64,000 bases of DNA from NCBI GenBank assembly GCA_018701215.1, contig JABIWH010000050.1, forward strand, positions 186,001 through 250,000. The letters are read 5' to 3'. The number at the start of each line of letters is the position of its first letter. Position 1 is the stretch's first letter. Below, one piece after another: positions 1-8,527 of this stretch. Origin of the DNA: Rhodospirillaceae bacterium. Its GTDB lineage: Bacteria; Pseudomonadota; Alphaproteobacteria; GCA-2731375. A program made the position numbers and the translations under genes. Below the pieces are notes generated by a model. That model did not search any database, was not told where the DNA came from, and worked only from the letters and a program-made list of their open reading frames with translations.

Positions 1-121
1 GCGCGCGCAGCGCAATGCCATGACCGCAGCCCGGGCACATGAAATGAGGCATCAGGTCCAGGCGCAGATAGTCGCGGACTTCGAAGTTGCCGCCACCGGC
101 CTTGGTTTTCATTTCGTTCAT
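1..121 (-). CDS. korB: 2-oxoacid:ferredoxin oxidoreductase beta subunit, N-terminal part (runs off window)
   Basis: Only the first 40 or so codons are present; the gene continues beyond base 1. The visible N-terminus contains CPGCGHG near residues 29-35, the conserved cysteine motif that opens the thiamine-diphosphate-binding beta subunit of 2-oxoglutarate-type ferredoxin oxidoreductases. The ATG at 121 overlaps the TGA of the upstream alpha-subunit gene (ATGA), which implies translational coupling and supports this start; a second in-frame ATG lies three codons further in. As the last visible gene of a four-gene operon it would supply the catalytic ThDP subunit for the adjacent KorA. Substrate specificity cannot be read from this fragment. 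Confidence 0.85.
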   Translation of the reverse strand, partial: MNEMKTKAGGGNFEVRDYLRLDLMPHFMCPGCGHGIALRA

Positions 122-1257
122 TTGTCGGCCAGCTCCCTAATCTGTTGGGTAACCTGCGCGGGGTCGATGGGCTGACCATCAATCCGGTTCAGGCCTTCGA
201 CCTTCACGTCACTGCCGCAGAGGCGTTCGATTTCCAGTCTCAATTGACCAGCATTCATTTCCGGTACCAAGATCGCCTTGGCGTTGGCCGCGGCGGCCTT
301 CAGAGCGTCCTCGGGGAACGGCCAGACGGTTATGGGCCGGAACAAACCGGCGGCAATGCCCATGGCGCGGGCCTCGCGCACCGCCGCCCGGGCGGCCCGG
401 GCCGAGATGCCGTAAGCGACGACCAGAACCTCCGCATCATCCGTATCATGGCATTCGTAGGCCTCGATATCATCACGATGGTTCTCGATCTTGTCCAACA
501 GGCGTTGCGTTGCCTGGGTGACAATAGTGGGTTCCTGAGAGGGGAAGCCATCTTCGCCATGGGTCAAACCGGTGGTATGGGTGCGATAGCCGTCGCCGGG
601 ACGGGGCATCGGCGGCACACCGCTTTCGGTACTGGCATAGGGTGCGAACTCAGCGCTGGAACCCGTGGCCCATTGCCGATCAACCAATTCCAGGCTGGCC
701 ATGTCAGCCAGTTGGATCGGTTCCAGCAGATGTGAAATAACCTGATCGAATAACAGTATCACCGGCGTGCGGTAGCGTTCCGACAGATTGAAGGCGCGGA
801 TGGTCTGGTCATAGACCTCCTTGACCGACGCAGGCGTCAGTGCAATCACCGGGCGGTCGCCATGGCTGCCCCAACGGGCCTGCATGATGTCACCCTGGGC
901 CGGGCGCGTGGGCGTGCCCGTGGATGGCCCGCCGCGCATCACGTTGGCGATGACGCAGGGGATTTCCGCCGCCGCGGCCAGGCCGATATTCTCCTGCTTC
1001 AGGGAAAACCCCGGTCCGGAGGTGGCGGTCATGGATTTGATGCCGCCGGACGAAGCGCCCAGGACGGCGGCGATGGAGGCGATTTCATCTTCCATCTGCA
1101 CGAAAGTGCCGCCCACCAGGGGCAACTCGCGCGACATGCGTTCGGCGATTTCAGACGACGGCGTGATGGGATAGCCGGCGAAGAACCGGCAGCCTGCCGC
1201 GATTGCACCCATGGCGCAGGCGTGGTTGCCGTGCAAATTCTGTAGTGTGGCGGTCAT
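118..1257 (-). CDS. korA: 2-oxoacid:ferredoxin oxidoreductase alpha subunit (KorA type)
   Basis: A 379-residue protein of the pyruvate-flavodoxin/2-oxoglutarate:ferredoxin oxidoreductase alpha family. The N-terminal pyrimidine-binding domain carries GYPITPSSEIAE near residues 28-39 and the TATSGPGFSL segment near 77-86, both hallmarks of KorA. The C-terminal domain resembles the transketolase C-terminal-like domain of these enzymes. With KorB it should oxidatively decarboxylate a 2-oxoacid, probably 2-oxoglutarate or a related acid, to the acyl-CoA and reduce ferredoxin. The ATG directly abuts the TAA of the upstream iorB-ferredoxin gene and the TGA overlaps korB by 4 nt, so all three are translated as one unit. 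The exact substrate is inferred, not shown. Confidence 0.88.
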   Translation of the reverse strand: MTATLQNLHGNHACAMGAIAAGCRFFAGYPITPSSEIAERMSRELPLVGGTFVQMEDEIASIAAVLGASSGGIKSMTATSGPGFSLKQENIGLAAAAEIPCVIANVMRGGPSTGTPTRPAQGDIMQARWGSHGDRPVIALTPASVKEVYDQTIRAFNLSERYRTPVILLFDQVISHLLEPIQLADMASLELVDRQWATGSSAEFAPYASTESGVPPMPRPGDGYRTHTTGLTHGEDGFPSQEPTIVTQATQRLLDKIENHRDDIEAYECHDTDDAEVLVVAYGISARAARAAVREARAMGIAAGLFRPITVWPFPEDALKAAAANAKAILVPEMNAGQLRLEIERLCGSDVKVEGLNRIDGQPIDPAQVTQQIRELADK

Positions 1258-2190
1258 TTAGGCGGAGACCTCTGTTGCTGTTGAGTTTTCGTGATGCACC
1301 GCGATGGCGAAATCCGGGCACAGCCATTCGCAAATGCGGCAGCCGGTACAGGCGGCGGGGTCCTTCAGGCGGACGATCTGCTGTTCGTCCAGATCCAGAC
1401 AGCGTTCCGGACACAGCTTGACGCAGATGTCACAGCTTTTGCACCATTCCCGCGTGATCTCCAGCCGCACATTGATTTTGGGCTGCACGGGCTGTTGCTC
1501 CAACGCCCGCACGGTGGTGGCTTCCTTGGGCTCCAGCCGGGTCTTCTCAACCCACTCCCGGCCCAGCAGGAAGGCCTGGCGATTGATCTCCTCGGTACCC
1601 TTGGGCACGAACTGGTTCAACACCGACAGCCATTCCTCCAGGGGAAAGTCCATCGCCGCCGACATGGTGCCGAGCAAAATCGTGTTCGCGGCCCGCGCGT
1701 TGCCGAGTTCTTCCGCCATGCGCCCGGCATCCAAGGCAAAGCCGTCAGAGACCATATCAATAATCTCTGCCGGGGTTTCCGTGGCATAGGCGGGATTGGC
1801 GTAGAAATCCCGGTTGCGGCAGGCAAATGGTGGGATCACCTGTTGCGTATCGGCAATGAAGACGCCGGTATCGGGGCGCAGGAACGGCAGCCAGCGCACG
1901 CCTTCGGCCCACTCCATGGCGATCAGTACATCCGCCTCGCCCATGGGGATGGTCGGCGACCAGACTTCCTCGCCATAGCGTACATGGCTGAACACCACGC
2001 CGCCGCGCTTGGCCATGCCATGGACCTCGGACTGTTTGACCTGCAGCCCTTGGGTCTGGCACAGCAATGCCAGAACCTTGGAGATCATGATCACACCCTG
2101 GCCGCCGACGCCGACAATCAGGACGTTGCGTGTGCGCCCCTTTGCCACGGCGGCAGTGGAAGGCTCGGCGTTCGCGGTTTCAATACTCAT
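1258..2190 (-). CDS. Indolepyruvate oxidoreductase beta/gamma-domain protein fused to a 2[4Fe-4S] ferredoxin
   Basis: About 310 residues. Residues ~20-220 form the gamma-type catalytic domain of ferredoxin oxidoreductases (VGVGGQGVIMISKVL, then HGMAKRGGVVFSHVRYG), as in IorB. Residues ~250-300 form a 2[4Fe-4S] ferredoxin with two CxxCxxCxxxCP clusters (CKSCDICVKLCP and CTGCRICEWLCP). IorB and this ferredoxin are often separate genes, so the fusion would tether the electron acceptor to the complex. The ATG at 2190 overlaps the TGA of the upstream iorA (ATGA), which fixes the start over a longer in-frame extension lacking homology. It could serve both IorA and KorAB as shared gamma/delta subunit; that is inference from operon order. 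Confidence 0.85.
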   Translation of the reverse strand: MSIETANAEPSTAAVAKGRTRNVLIVGVGGQGVIMISKVLALLCQTQGLQVKQSEVHGMAKRGGVVFSHVRYGEEVWSPTIPMGEADVLIAMEWAEGVRWLPFLRPDTGVFIADTQQVIPPFACRNRDFYANPAYATETPAEIIDMVSDGFALDAGRMAEELGNARAANTILLGTMSAAMDFPLEEWLSVLNQFVPKGTEEINRQAFLLGREWVEKTRLEPKEATTVRALEQQPVQPKINVRLEITREWCKSCDICVKLCPERCLDLDEQQIVRLKDPAACTGCRICEWLCPDFAIAVHHENSTATEVSA

Positions 2191-3998
2191 TGGGTCACCG
2201 GCTGCATACAGTCCGAAGGACAGACCTGGGCACACAGGGTGCAGCCTATACAGGCGACCTCGTCGATCTTGACCTTGTGATGGCCGTCGTACATTTCGTC
2301 CGACCAGGTAATCGCCGGGCAGCCCAGGTTCATGCAAGCCTGGCAGGCGACGCAGTCTTTTGCCTCGACCCGTAGGGCCGGCCCCTTGATCTTGACCGGA
2401 TCCAAGACGCAGGGCCGGTCCGAGATCACCACGGAAACACCCTTGTAGGCCGCCGCTTCGCGCATGGTCTGATACAAGGTGCCGAGATCGTAGCTATCCA
2501 CCTTGCGCACCCAGGTAACACCCACGGCGCGGCAGATTTCCTCGAAATCGACCTGATGGGCATCTTCGCCGCGCAGGTTCTTGCCGGTGCCTGGGTGATC
2601 CTGACCGCCGGTCATGGCGGTGATCTTGTTGTCCAGGATCAACACCGTGATATCGACGTTGGAATAGACCGCGTCAATCAGCGGCGGAATGCCGGAATGC
2701 AGAAAAGTGGAATCGCCGATGGTGGCGACAATGGGTTTGGTCTCGGTACCCGCCTTGGCCATGCCCACCGCGTTGCCGATGGAGGCGCCCATGCAGACGT
2801 TGGTATCGATGGCACGAAGAGGCTCGACCGCGGCCAGGGTATAGCAGCCGATATCGCCGGTTACCCGGGCATCAATGGCGCGCAGGGACATATAACCACC
2901 GGTATGCGGGCAGCCGGCGCACAGCACGGGCGGCCGCATGATCGGTTTGACGTCCCAGTCATGGGTCTCCGCCGCCGCCTCGACCAAGCCGGCCTTGGCC
3001 AGCCCGGCCCGGACCACTTCGGGTGAAAATTCGCCGCAGCGGGAGAAGAACACCTTGCCCTCGGCCTTGATACCCATGGCCAGAACCTCGGTTTCGATAA
3101 ACGGCTCCAACTCCTCGACAATCAGTACCCGGTCAACACTGTCGCAGAATTCCTGCACATTCTTCTTGGCCAGAGGATATGAAGACGCCAGCTTCAGGAT
3201 GGAGGCGTTGGGCACCACTTCCTTGACGTAGGGGTAGGAGGTGCCGTTGGTGATAATGCCAAACGTAGTCTCGCCCTTCTCCCATCGGGTCAGGGGTGAA
3301 TTCTCAAAATATTCCTGCAGGCGTGCCTCGCGCTCAACCACGAAGGGGTGCCGGACACGGGCGACGGCGGGCAGCACCACATTCTTGCCAGGATCGTCGA
3401 CAAATGCCTTGTCTTCCGGCGTCTCCCTGGGGCCGGTGAAAACCGGGCTTCTGGTATGCGACAGCCGGGTAGTGGCGCGCAGAACCACGGGGGTATCGAA
3501 TTCCTCGGAGATATCATAGGCCAGACGGGTGAAATCCAGCGCTTCCTGGGCATCGGAAGGCTCCAGCACCGGGATATTGGCCAAGCGGCAAAACAACCGC
3601 GTGTCCTGTTCGTTTTGCGAACTATGGATGCCAGGATCGTCACAGACGGCGAGGACCAGACCGCCGTTAACGCCAACATAGGTTTGTGACATCACCGGAT
3701 CAGCGGCGACATTCAGGCCCACATGTTTCATGGCGGCCAGGGCGCGCACACCTTGGAACGAGGCGCCGATGGCCACGTCCACGGCGACCTTTTCGTTGGT
3801 CGACCATTCCGCGTTGATATCCTCAGGGTCATAGTCAGCCAGACTTTCCAGGATCTCCGTGCTGGGAGTGCCAGGATAGGCGGAGGCAACCTTCACGCCG
3901 GCCTCCCACGCGCCACGGGCGATCGCCTCGTTGCCCGTCATTGGATGCGGCTGGTTTTTCGTTCGATCGCTAAGCTGCACCGCTTCCGGTTTGTTCAT
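2187..3998 (-). CDS. iorA: Indolepyruvate ferredoxin oxidoreductase alpha subunit
   Basis: About 603 residues, the usual IorA size. The N-terminal half has the pyrimidine domain (AYPGTPSTEI). The middle carries the ThDP-binding region with LCAGCPHTG and GDSTFLHSG. The C-terminal ~60 residues contain two 4Fe-4S motifs (CVACQACMNLGCP and CIGCTLCAQVCP). The enzyme converts aryl 2-oxoacids such as indolepyruvate and phenylpyruvate to arylacetyl-CoA with ferredoxin reduction. The start at 3998 is preferred over an upstream in-frame ATG at 4064 because GGGGA sits about 7 nt before it. This is the first gene of the four-gene operon. Confidence 0.9.
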   Translation of the reverse strand: MNKPEAVQLSDRTKNQPHPMTGNEAIARGAWEAGVKVASAYPGTPSTEILESLADYDPEDINAEWSTNEKVAVDVAIGASFQGVRALAAMKHVGLNVAADPVMSQTYVGVNGGLVLAVCDDPGIHSSQNEQDTRLFCRLANIPVLEPSDAQEALDFTRLAYDISEEFDTPVVLRATTRLSHTRSPVFTGPRETPEDKAFVDDPGKNVVLPAVARVRHPFVVEREARLQEYFENSPLTRWEKGETTFGIITNGTSYPYVKEVVPNASILKLASSYPLAKKNVQEFCDSVDRVLIVEELEPFIETEVLAMGIKAEGKVFFSRCGEFSPEVVRAGLAKAGLVEAAAETHDWDVKPIMRPPVLCAGCPHTGGYMSLRAIDARVTGDIGCYTLAAVEPLRAIDTNVCMGASIGNAVGMAKAGTETKPIVATIGDSTFLHSGIPPLIDAVYSNVDITVLILDNKITAMTGGQDHPGTGKNLRGEDAHQVDFEEICRAVGVTWVRKVDSYDLGTLYQTMREAAAYKGVSVVISDRPCVLDPVKIKGPALRVEAKDCVACQACMNLGCPAITWSDEMYDGHHKVKIDEVACIGCTLCAQVCPSDCMQPVTQ

Positions 3999-4177
3999 AT
4001 TGCCGTCCCCGTGTTTCTTGGCCCGATATTTTTTTGGTTCGATATAAGCTGAATGGCCCGCCACCCGATTGGGTGGAGGGCCAAGCGACGGCGATTATGC
4101 TGCAATGCGGTGCGGACTTCGTTGATTTGGGTCAAGGCAACAGGCAGCCGTGTCTCCACTCACATTTTCATTTATTA
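3999..4177. other. Intergenic region upstream of iorA with a strong hairpin
   Basis: No gene is visible. At 4055-4082 there is an 11-bp stem (GGCCC and CCACCC arms with a single mismatch) closed by a GATT tetraloop. It lies between the stop of the cytochrome c gene and the iorA start, both on the minus strand. It has no adjacent T tract, so it may be a transcript-end or mRNA-stabilising hairpin rather than a classic intrinsic terminator. A run of seven T (plus strand) near 4029 lies between it and iorA. Confidence 0.5.
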
Positions 4178-4912
4178 TTATTGGGGCAGGGTGGCGATAT
4201 GCGCCATGATGTCTATAACGATCTGACGGTCCAGGGCGCGAAGGGCGGGCATTTGTTCGCCTGGCTGGCCATTGATGATCTTGTGCATGACCTCCCAGGG
4301 ATTGCCCATTTGCTTGGCCAGGGTTTTTCCCATGTCCTTGGGCAAATTGCCCTTGGTGCCGTGGCAATTGGCGCAGATGGTGTTGAAATAGGCTTCGCCA
4401 AGCACTGCATCGCCGCCTTTTACCTTTTTCGTGCCGGCATCAATGTAGCGGTCATAGTCAATTTGACCACGGCTGACGAACAGCGCCAGCTTGCCCAGTG
4501 CGCCATCATTCATCTCTTCGCCGTAACGATGGGTGGCATCCTTCAATACGGCAACCACTGCCGCCGGGTCCGCGCCCATCATGGCGTTGATGCCCTTGAT
4601 GCCAGTGTGATGTTTGCCCGTGGCATAGGCGCCATCCCGACCCTTACCATCCCAGCCGTGACATTCCTTGCAGCGCCAGTTGGCACCGGGTTTCTTGGCA
4701 TATTTTTTGTCTGAAGGATAAGCCGGATGCGCGACTTTTGGCGCGCGGGTATCAATCACCTTGTACCATTTGTCATAGAGGCGGGCACCTTCCGCCAAGG
4801 CAGATTGTTCCTCCGCCAGGGCGCTGGGCAGACCTAAGATCAAAACGGTGACGGCAAATACACCCGCCGCTATCCCTGACAGAATCCGTGAAGTGCGTGT
4901 CGTGGCTAACAT
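4178..4912 (-). CDS. Secreted diheme cytochrome c
   Basis: About 244 residues with a Sec-type signal peptide (hydrophobic run in residues ~10-32 ending ALA-EEQ), so it is periplasmic. Two haem-binding motifs are visible, CKECH near residues 81-85 and CANCH near 180-184, each followed by a class-I-like cytochrome domain with candidate distal methionines. An upstream ATG at 4933 is possible, but the ATG at 4912 has an AGGAG ribosome-binding site 7 nt before it and gives the cleaner signal peptide. It has its own upstream gap and is not coupled to the ferredoxin-oxidoreductase operon downstream. The electron-transfer partner is unknown. Confidence 0.85.
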   Translation of the reverse strand: MLATTRTSRILSGIAAGVFAVTVLILGLPSALAEEQSALAEGARLYDKWYKVIDTRAPKVAHPAYPSDKKYAKKPGANWRCKECHGWDGKGRDGAYATGKHHTGIKGINAMMGADPAAVVAVLKDATHRYGEEMNDGALGKLALFVSRGQIDYDRYIDAGTKKVKGGDAVLGEAYFNTICANCHGTKGNLPKDMGKTLAKQMGNPWEVMHKIINGQPGEQMPALRALDRQIVIDIMAHIATLPQ

Positions 4913-5119
4913 CTTGCAACTCCTATTATTCATTTATTTGGACTTTGACGGCGACCCAATGGCAACGGAACGATTTATTTATATTAGAATGACCTTAATA
5001 TAGACATGTGGGAATGTGCGAAAACGTCGCAGCACATGGCGCCACAACGGCGTGCTCATCGGCTGAGAGATGCCTGAATTCGGAATTCGGTGCGTACAGG
5101 GCCGGCAACGTTTAAAATA
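4913..5119. other. Intergenic region, AT-rich, probable promoter of the cytochrome gene
   Basis: Roughly 200 nt without a convincing gene. The part next to the cytochrome start (about 4935-5010) is clearly more AT-rich than its surroundings, as expected for a promoter, but I cannot fix -35 and -10 boxes with confidence. Confidence 0.35.
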
Positions 5120-6868
5120 CTAGCCCGCCACCTTGCGTGCCACGATCCTGCCGATGAAACGCAATGTTTCCCGCATGGGCAGACGTTTGGCGTTGGTTTT
5201 GGCGGCTCCCTTGGTGTAGGCGCTCTTGCGGCTGTAATCGATGGCAACATCGACAATAACCGGCTGCGCGCTCGACGCCGCCAAGCGGTTTGCCTCCGCC
5301 ATTACCTCGCCGCCATCATCGCTGCCTGCAAGCGGCAAATAGTGCGCCCCCGTAGCCAGGGCGACGCCAGCCAAATTCAAACCTTCCAACCCGGTGCAGG
5401 GCGTGCGGTTGTAGACGAGTTGCTGCGCCTGTGCGATTTGCGACAACGCGCCGTCGTTAAAGACATAGAACACCAAGCCCAGATTGTTGCGCGATGCAGT
5501 CAGAATTTCCATGCAGGTCATGGTGAAGCAGCCATCGCCAACAATGGCCGCGACGAGCGTGTCGGGATTGGCGAATTTGGCGCCAATGGCGGCGGGTACC
5601 GCGTAACCCATGCAATTAAAATCCGTGGGCCCGATGAAGCCGTTCGTATTGTGGATGGGCAACAGCTCCGCCGTCAAAAAGGTATGGTTGCCGTCATCCA
5701 CGACAAAGATGCAATCGTCCGGCATCTCACTCCGAAGATTGGCAAAAAAGTTTTCCGGATTGACCCGGCCCCTGCTGTCGTGGCGGCGCCATTCGGCCCG
5801 ATAGGCAGCCTTGTCGGCGGCGATCCCGGCTCTTAATTCCGCACCGGCACGGGCCCGGTTGCCGGCCCCGCCGTCATTACCCAAGCCCCTCAACAGCGCA
5901 GCCGCGACTATTTCGGCATCGCCGGCGATCGCCTCACGGGCCGGATAATTCCGGTTGAAGTTATTGGGGTTGATATCGATATGGATAAGATCCTGCGGCA
6001 CCTCGGCCGAGAAGAAAAAACCGGTGCCCAGTTCACTGAATTTAGTGCCGATCGCCAGCATCAGATCGCAATCCGCAAAGGCGTTCCGTCCCGCCGGCAC
6101 CGCCGATGCGCCAAAAGCCAGCCCCGTGTGCAAGGGATGATCGCCTGGAAAGACGCCCAGGCCCTGCAATGTCGTGGCAACGGGTGCCTCCATCAATTCA
6201 GCCAGTTGCAGCAGTTCCGCCGCCGCGCCCTTGGCGCCCCAACCAACGAACAGACCAGGGCGTTTGGCCTGGCGCAGCAATTCCACCGCCCGCTGAATGG
6301 CCGCCGCATCGACCATGGCGCGGCCCGCTGGGGCGCAGTAGGCGGGCATGGCATCGACATTGCCCTTGAAGCGCTGGATGTTGACCGGGATCTCCACAAA
6401 CACCGGGCCGGGCTCCCCACCCTGGGCAATATCAAAGGCCTGGTACAGAGTGGGGATGACCGCTTCGTGGCTCTCGACCAGAAAGGTCCGCTTGGTCAGC
6501 GCGGAGATAAAGGCGTGTTGATCCATCTCGTGCAATTGGAAGCTTTTGTCGGCGGCCCGATCAATACCGCCGCAGATCACCAGCATGGGAATGCCGTCCA
6601 AAAAAGCCTCGCCAATGCCGGAGGCGGCATGGGATGCACCCGCCGCCGGCACAATCACCATTGTGCCGATCGAGGCAGAGGTGCGGCTGACCGCATCCGC
6701 CATGAAGGCGCCGCCGCCCTCGTGCGTGACCAGCACCGGCGTGATGGATTTAGAGGCGTTCAGCTCGTCATAGATTTCCGTGTTGTGGACGCCCGGAATG
6801 CCGAAGGTAAACCGCACGCCCAACTGTTCCAGGGCGTGAACAGTCAACTCCGCACCAGATTTTCTCAC
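5120..6868 (-). CDS. Thiamine-diphosphate-dependent enzyme, acetolactate-synthase-like
   Basis: About 582 residues with the three-domain ThDP layout. The N-terminal pyrimidine domain has the catalytic Glu in VTHEGGGAFMADA near residue 49; a central domain follows; the C-terminal pyrophosphate domain has the VGDGCFTM...FND metal/ThDP motif near residues 440-470. Such enzymes decarboxylate or ligate 2-oxoacids; acetolactate synthase, oxalyl-CoA decarboxylase, sulfoacetaldehyde acetyltransferase and phosphonopyruvate decarboxylase all share this fold. It is a catabolic paralogue rather than the biosynthetic IlvB, judging by its neighbours. The start is GTG at 6868, overlapping the TGA of the FAD dehydrogenase gene (GTGA), and it ends the operon. 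Confidence 0.78.
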   Translation of the reverse strand: MRKSGAELTVHALEQLGVRFTFGIPGVHNTEIYDELNASKSITPVLVTHEGGGAFMADAVSRTSASIGTMVIVPAAGASHAASGIGEAFLDGIPMLVICGGIDRAADKSFQLHEMDQHAFISALTKRTFLVESHEAVIPTLYQAFDIAQGGEPGPVFVEIPVNIQRFKGNVDAMPAYCAPAGRAMVDAAAIQRAVELLRQAKRPGLFVGWGAKGAAAELLQLAELMEAPVATTLQGLGVFPGDHPLHTGLAFGASAVPAGRNAFADCDLMLAIGTKFSELGTGFFFSAEVPQDLIHIDINPNNFNRNYPAREAIAGDAEIVAAALLRGLGNDGGAGNRARAGAELRAGIAADKAAYRAEWRRHDSRGRVNPENFFANLRSEMPDDCIFVVDDGNHTFLTAELLPIHNTNGFIGPTDFNCMGYAVPAAIGAKFANPDTLVAAIVGDGCFTMTCMEILTASRNNLGLVFYVFNDGALSQIAQAQQLVYNRTPCTGLEGLNLAGVALATGAHYLPLAGSDDGGEVMAEANRLAASSAQPVIVDVAIDYSRKSAYTKGAAKTNAKRLPMRETLRFIGRIVARKVAG

Positions 6869-8514
6869 TGGCTCGCTCCCGCGCCGGATGTTCCATGCAC
6901 GATGGCGCGGGCCGCCATGCGGGCGGAAAAGACGCAGCCGCCCAAAAACGTCCCCTCCAGGGCGCGCAGGCCATGCATGCCGCCGCCGCCGAAACCGGCC
7001 GCCTCCCCCACCGCATAAAGGCCGTCCAGCGCCGCCCCGTTGCCATCGACGACACGGCAGTCCAGGTCGGTTTCGATACCGCCCAGGGCCTTGCGGCTGA
7101 TGATAAAGCTGCGGATCGCCACCAGCGGCCCCGCCTTGGTTTCGTCAATCTTCTGGAACTTGCAGGTGCGCAGTTTGTCGGCCTTCCATTGCCGCAGTTC
7201 GGCAATACGTTGGATCTGCTGGTCAGTGCAATTACCGTTACCTTTTGCCATGCCGGCATCAAAAGCCGCGATGTCGGCCGCCATGCCGGCGCCGTCGATT
7301 GCCACGCTGGGATCCAGAGCGTCCATTTTCGCGGCCAGCTCCGGCACGCTCAAGGCCGTGACGATATCGCTGGAATCCCTGATCGTCTCATCAACCAGGG
7401 GCCCGCTACCGAACAGCAATTGGCGCAACAGGCCCAGCTTGCTCTTTTCGCGGATGGCGTGGTTGAATTCGGCGCCCGAGACGGCGAATTCCTTCAACAT
7501 GATTTTGCGGTTCATGATCTGCCAGGAGTATTTCGGCAGGCCCTTGGCTTCGGCATTCTGACAGATTTGCTTGATCACTTCGCGGGTATCGAAGCCGGCG
7601 ATCAACGGGCGCGGCCCGATCCGCCGCCCTGCCGCGTCCATCCACAAAGCCGTTTTGCACGGCACCAGGGACAGCCCATGACGCGGTTTGCGCGGGCGCG
7701 GATGGGGGATGCCGGCGGCATAGTTCCAGTTGCGATCCAGGTTCACCAGATTGCCGCCCACCGCCGCCGCCGCATGATGCAGCGTGGCATCGGCGAATTT
7801 GTGCGAGCCGTTGAGGATAGTCTCCGGCGGGTTGGCACCCCAATCTTCGTGCCAATGTTCGCGGATGAAGCCGTCGTTGCCATTGCTGCCCCCCGCCGCG
7901 ATAACAACCGCCTCGGCCGTTGCCTCGAAAGCAGCGCCGGAGGCCTCATCAACGCCACGACAGCCCGTAACCCGGCCATCGGTGCTGATCAACGCTTCGA
8001 CGCGCTGGCCAAAAACCAGCGTCAACTGATTTGCCCGCGCATGACTTTGCAGTCGCGACGCCAGGACCATCGCCAGTTCATGCCCCGTGCCCCAGACCAT
8101 ATGAAAGCGCGGCACGGAATTACCCGGATGGTCCAGGCCGCGTTCCACCCAGTTCAGCACGGGCAGAAAGCTGATGCCCATGGGGGTGATGAAATCATGC
8201 ACCTCCGCCGTGGTCCGTTCCACATAACGTTGGGCCCATTGATAGGCCAGGCCGTCCGCGGGGGACAGTTCGCCAAAGCTGCACCAATCCTTGAAGGCCC
8301 GCTCGGGACTGTCCACGATCTTGGCCTTGCGCTGCAACGGACTATCGACAAAGAACATGCCGCCAAAGGATTCCTTGGCCAGGCCGCCGAAATTCTCGGC
8401 CACGTCCCGATCGATAATGGTGACGGACTTGCCACCTTCAAGGCATTCAAGGGCGGTGACGATACCGGCAATACCGCCGCCGATTATGACAATATCGCTC
8501 TGATATTTCGTCAT
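6865..8514 (-). CDS. FAD-dependent dehydrogenase (fumarate-reductase/KstD-like flavoprotein)
   Basis: A 549-residue flavoprotein. The N-terminal Rossmann motif IIGGGIAGIVTALE at residues ~10-23 binds FAD. A second FAD-contacting region near the C-terminus, LYAVGEAAGFGGGGMHG, is typical of the fumarate reductase/3-ketosteroid dehydrogenase superfamily. Soluble members oxidise or reduce C-C bonds next to carbonyl or carboxylate groups. No haem or signal peptide is visible, so it is cytoplasmic. It is coupled to the ThDP enzyme by a 4-nt overlap and follows the phosphonoacetate-hydrolase-like gene with a 13-nt gap, so the genes probably serve one catabolic route. The substrate is unknown. Confidence 0.8.
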   Translation of the reverse strand: MTKYQSDIVIIGGGIAGIVTALECLEGGKSVTIIDRDVAENFGGLAKESFGGMFFVDSPLQRKAKIVDSPERAFKDWCSFGELSPADGLAYQWAQRYVERTTAEVHDFITPMGISFLPVLNWVERGLDHPGNSVPRFHMVWGTGHELAMVLASRLQSHARANQLTLVFGQRVEALISTDGRVTGCRGVDEASGAAFEATAEAVVIAAGGSNGNDGFIREHWHEDWGANPPETILNGSHKFADATLHHAAAAVGGNLVNLDRNWNYAAGIPHPRPRKPRHGLSLVPCKTALWMDAAGRRIGPRPLIAGFDTREVIKQICQNAEAKGLPKYSWQIMNRKIMLKEFAVSGAEFNHAIREKSKLGLLRQLLFGSGPLVDETIRDSSDIVTALSVPELAAKMDALDPSVAIDGAGMAADIAAFDAGMAKGNGNCTDQQIQRIAELRQWKADKLRTCKFQKIDETKAGPLVAIRSFIISRKALGGIETDLDCRVVDGNGAALDGLYAVGEAAGFGGGGMHGLRALEGTFLGGCVFSARMAARAIVHGTSGAGASQ

Positions 8515-8527
8515 CGCCGCGAATTTC

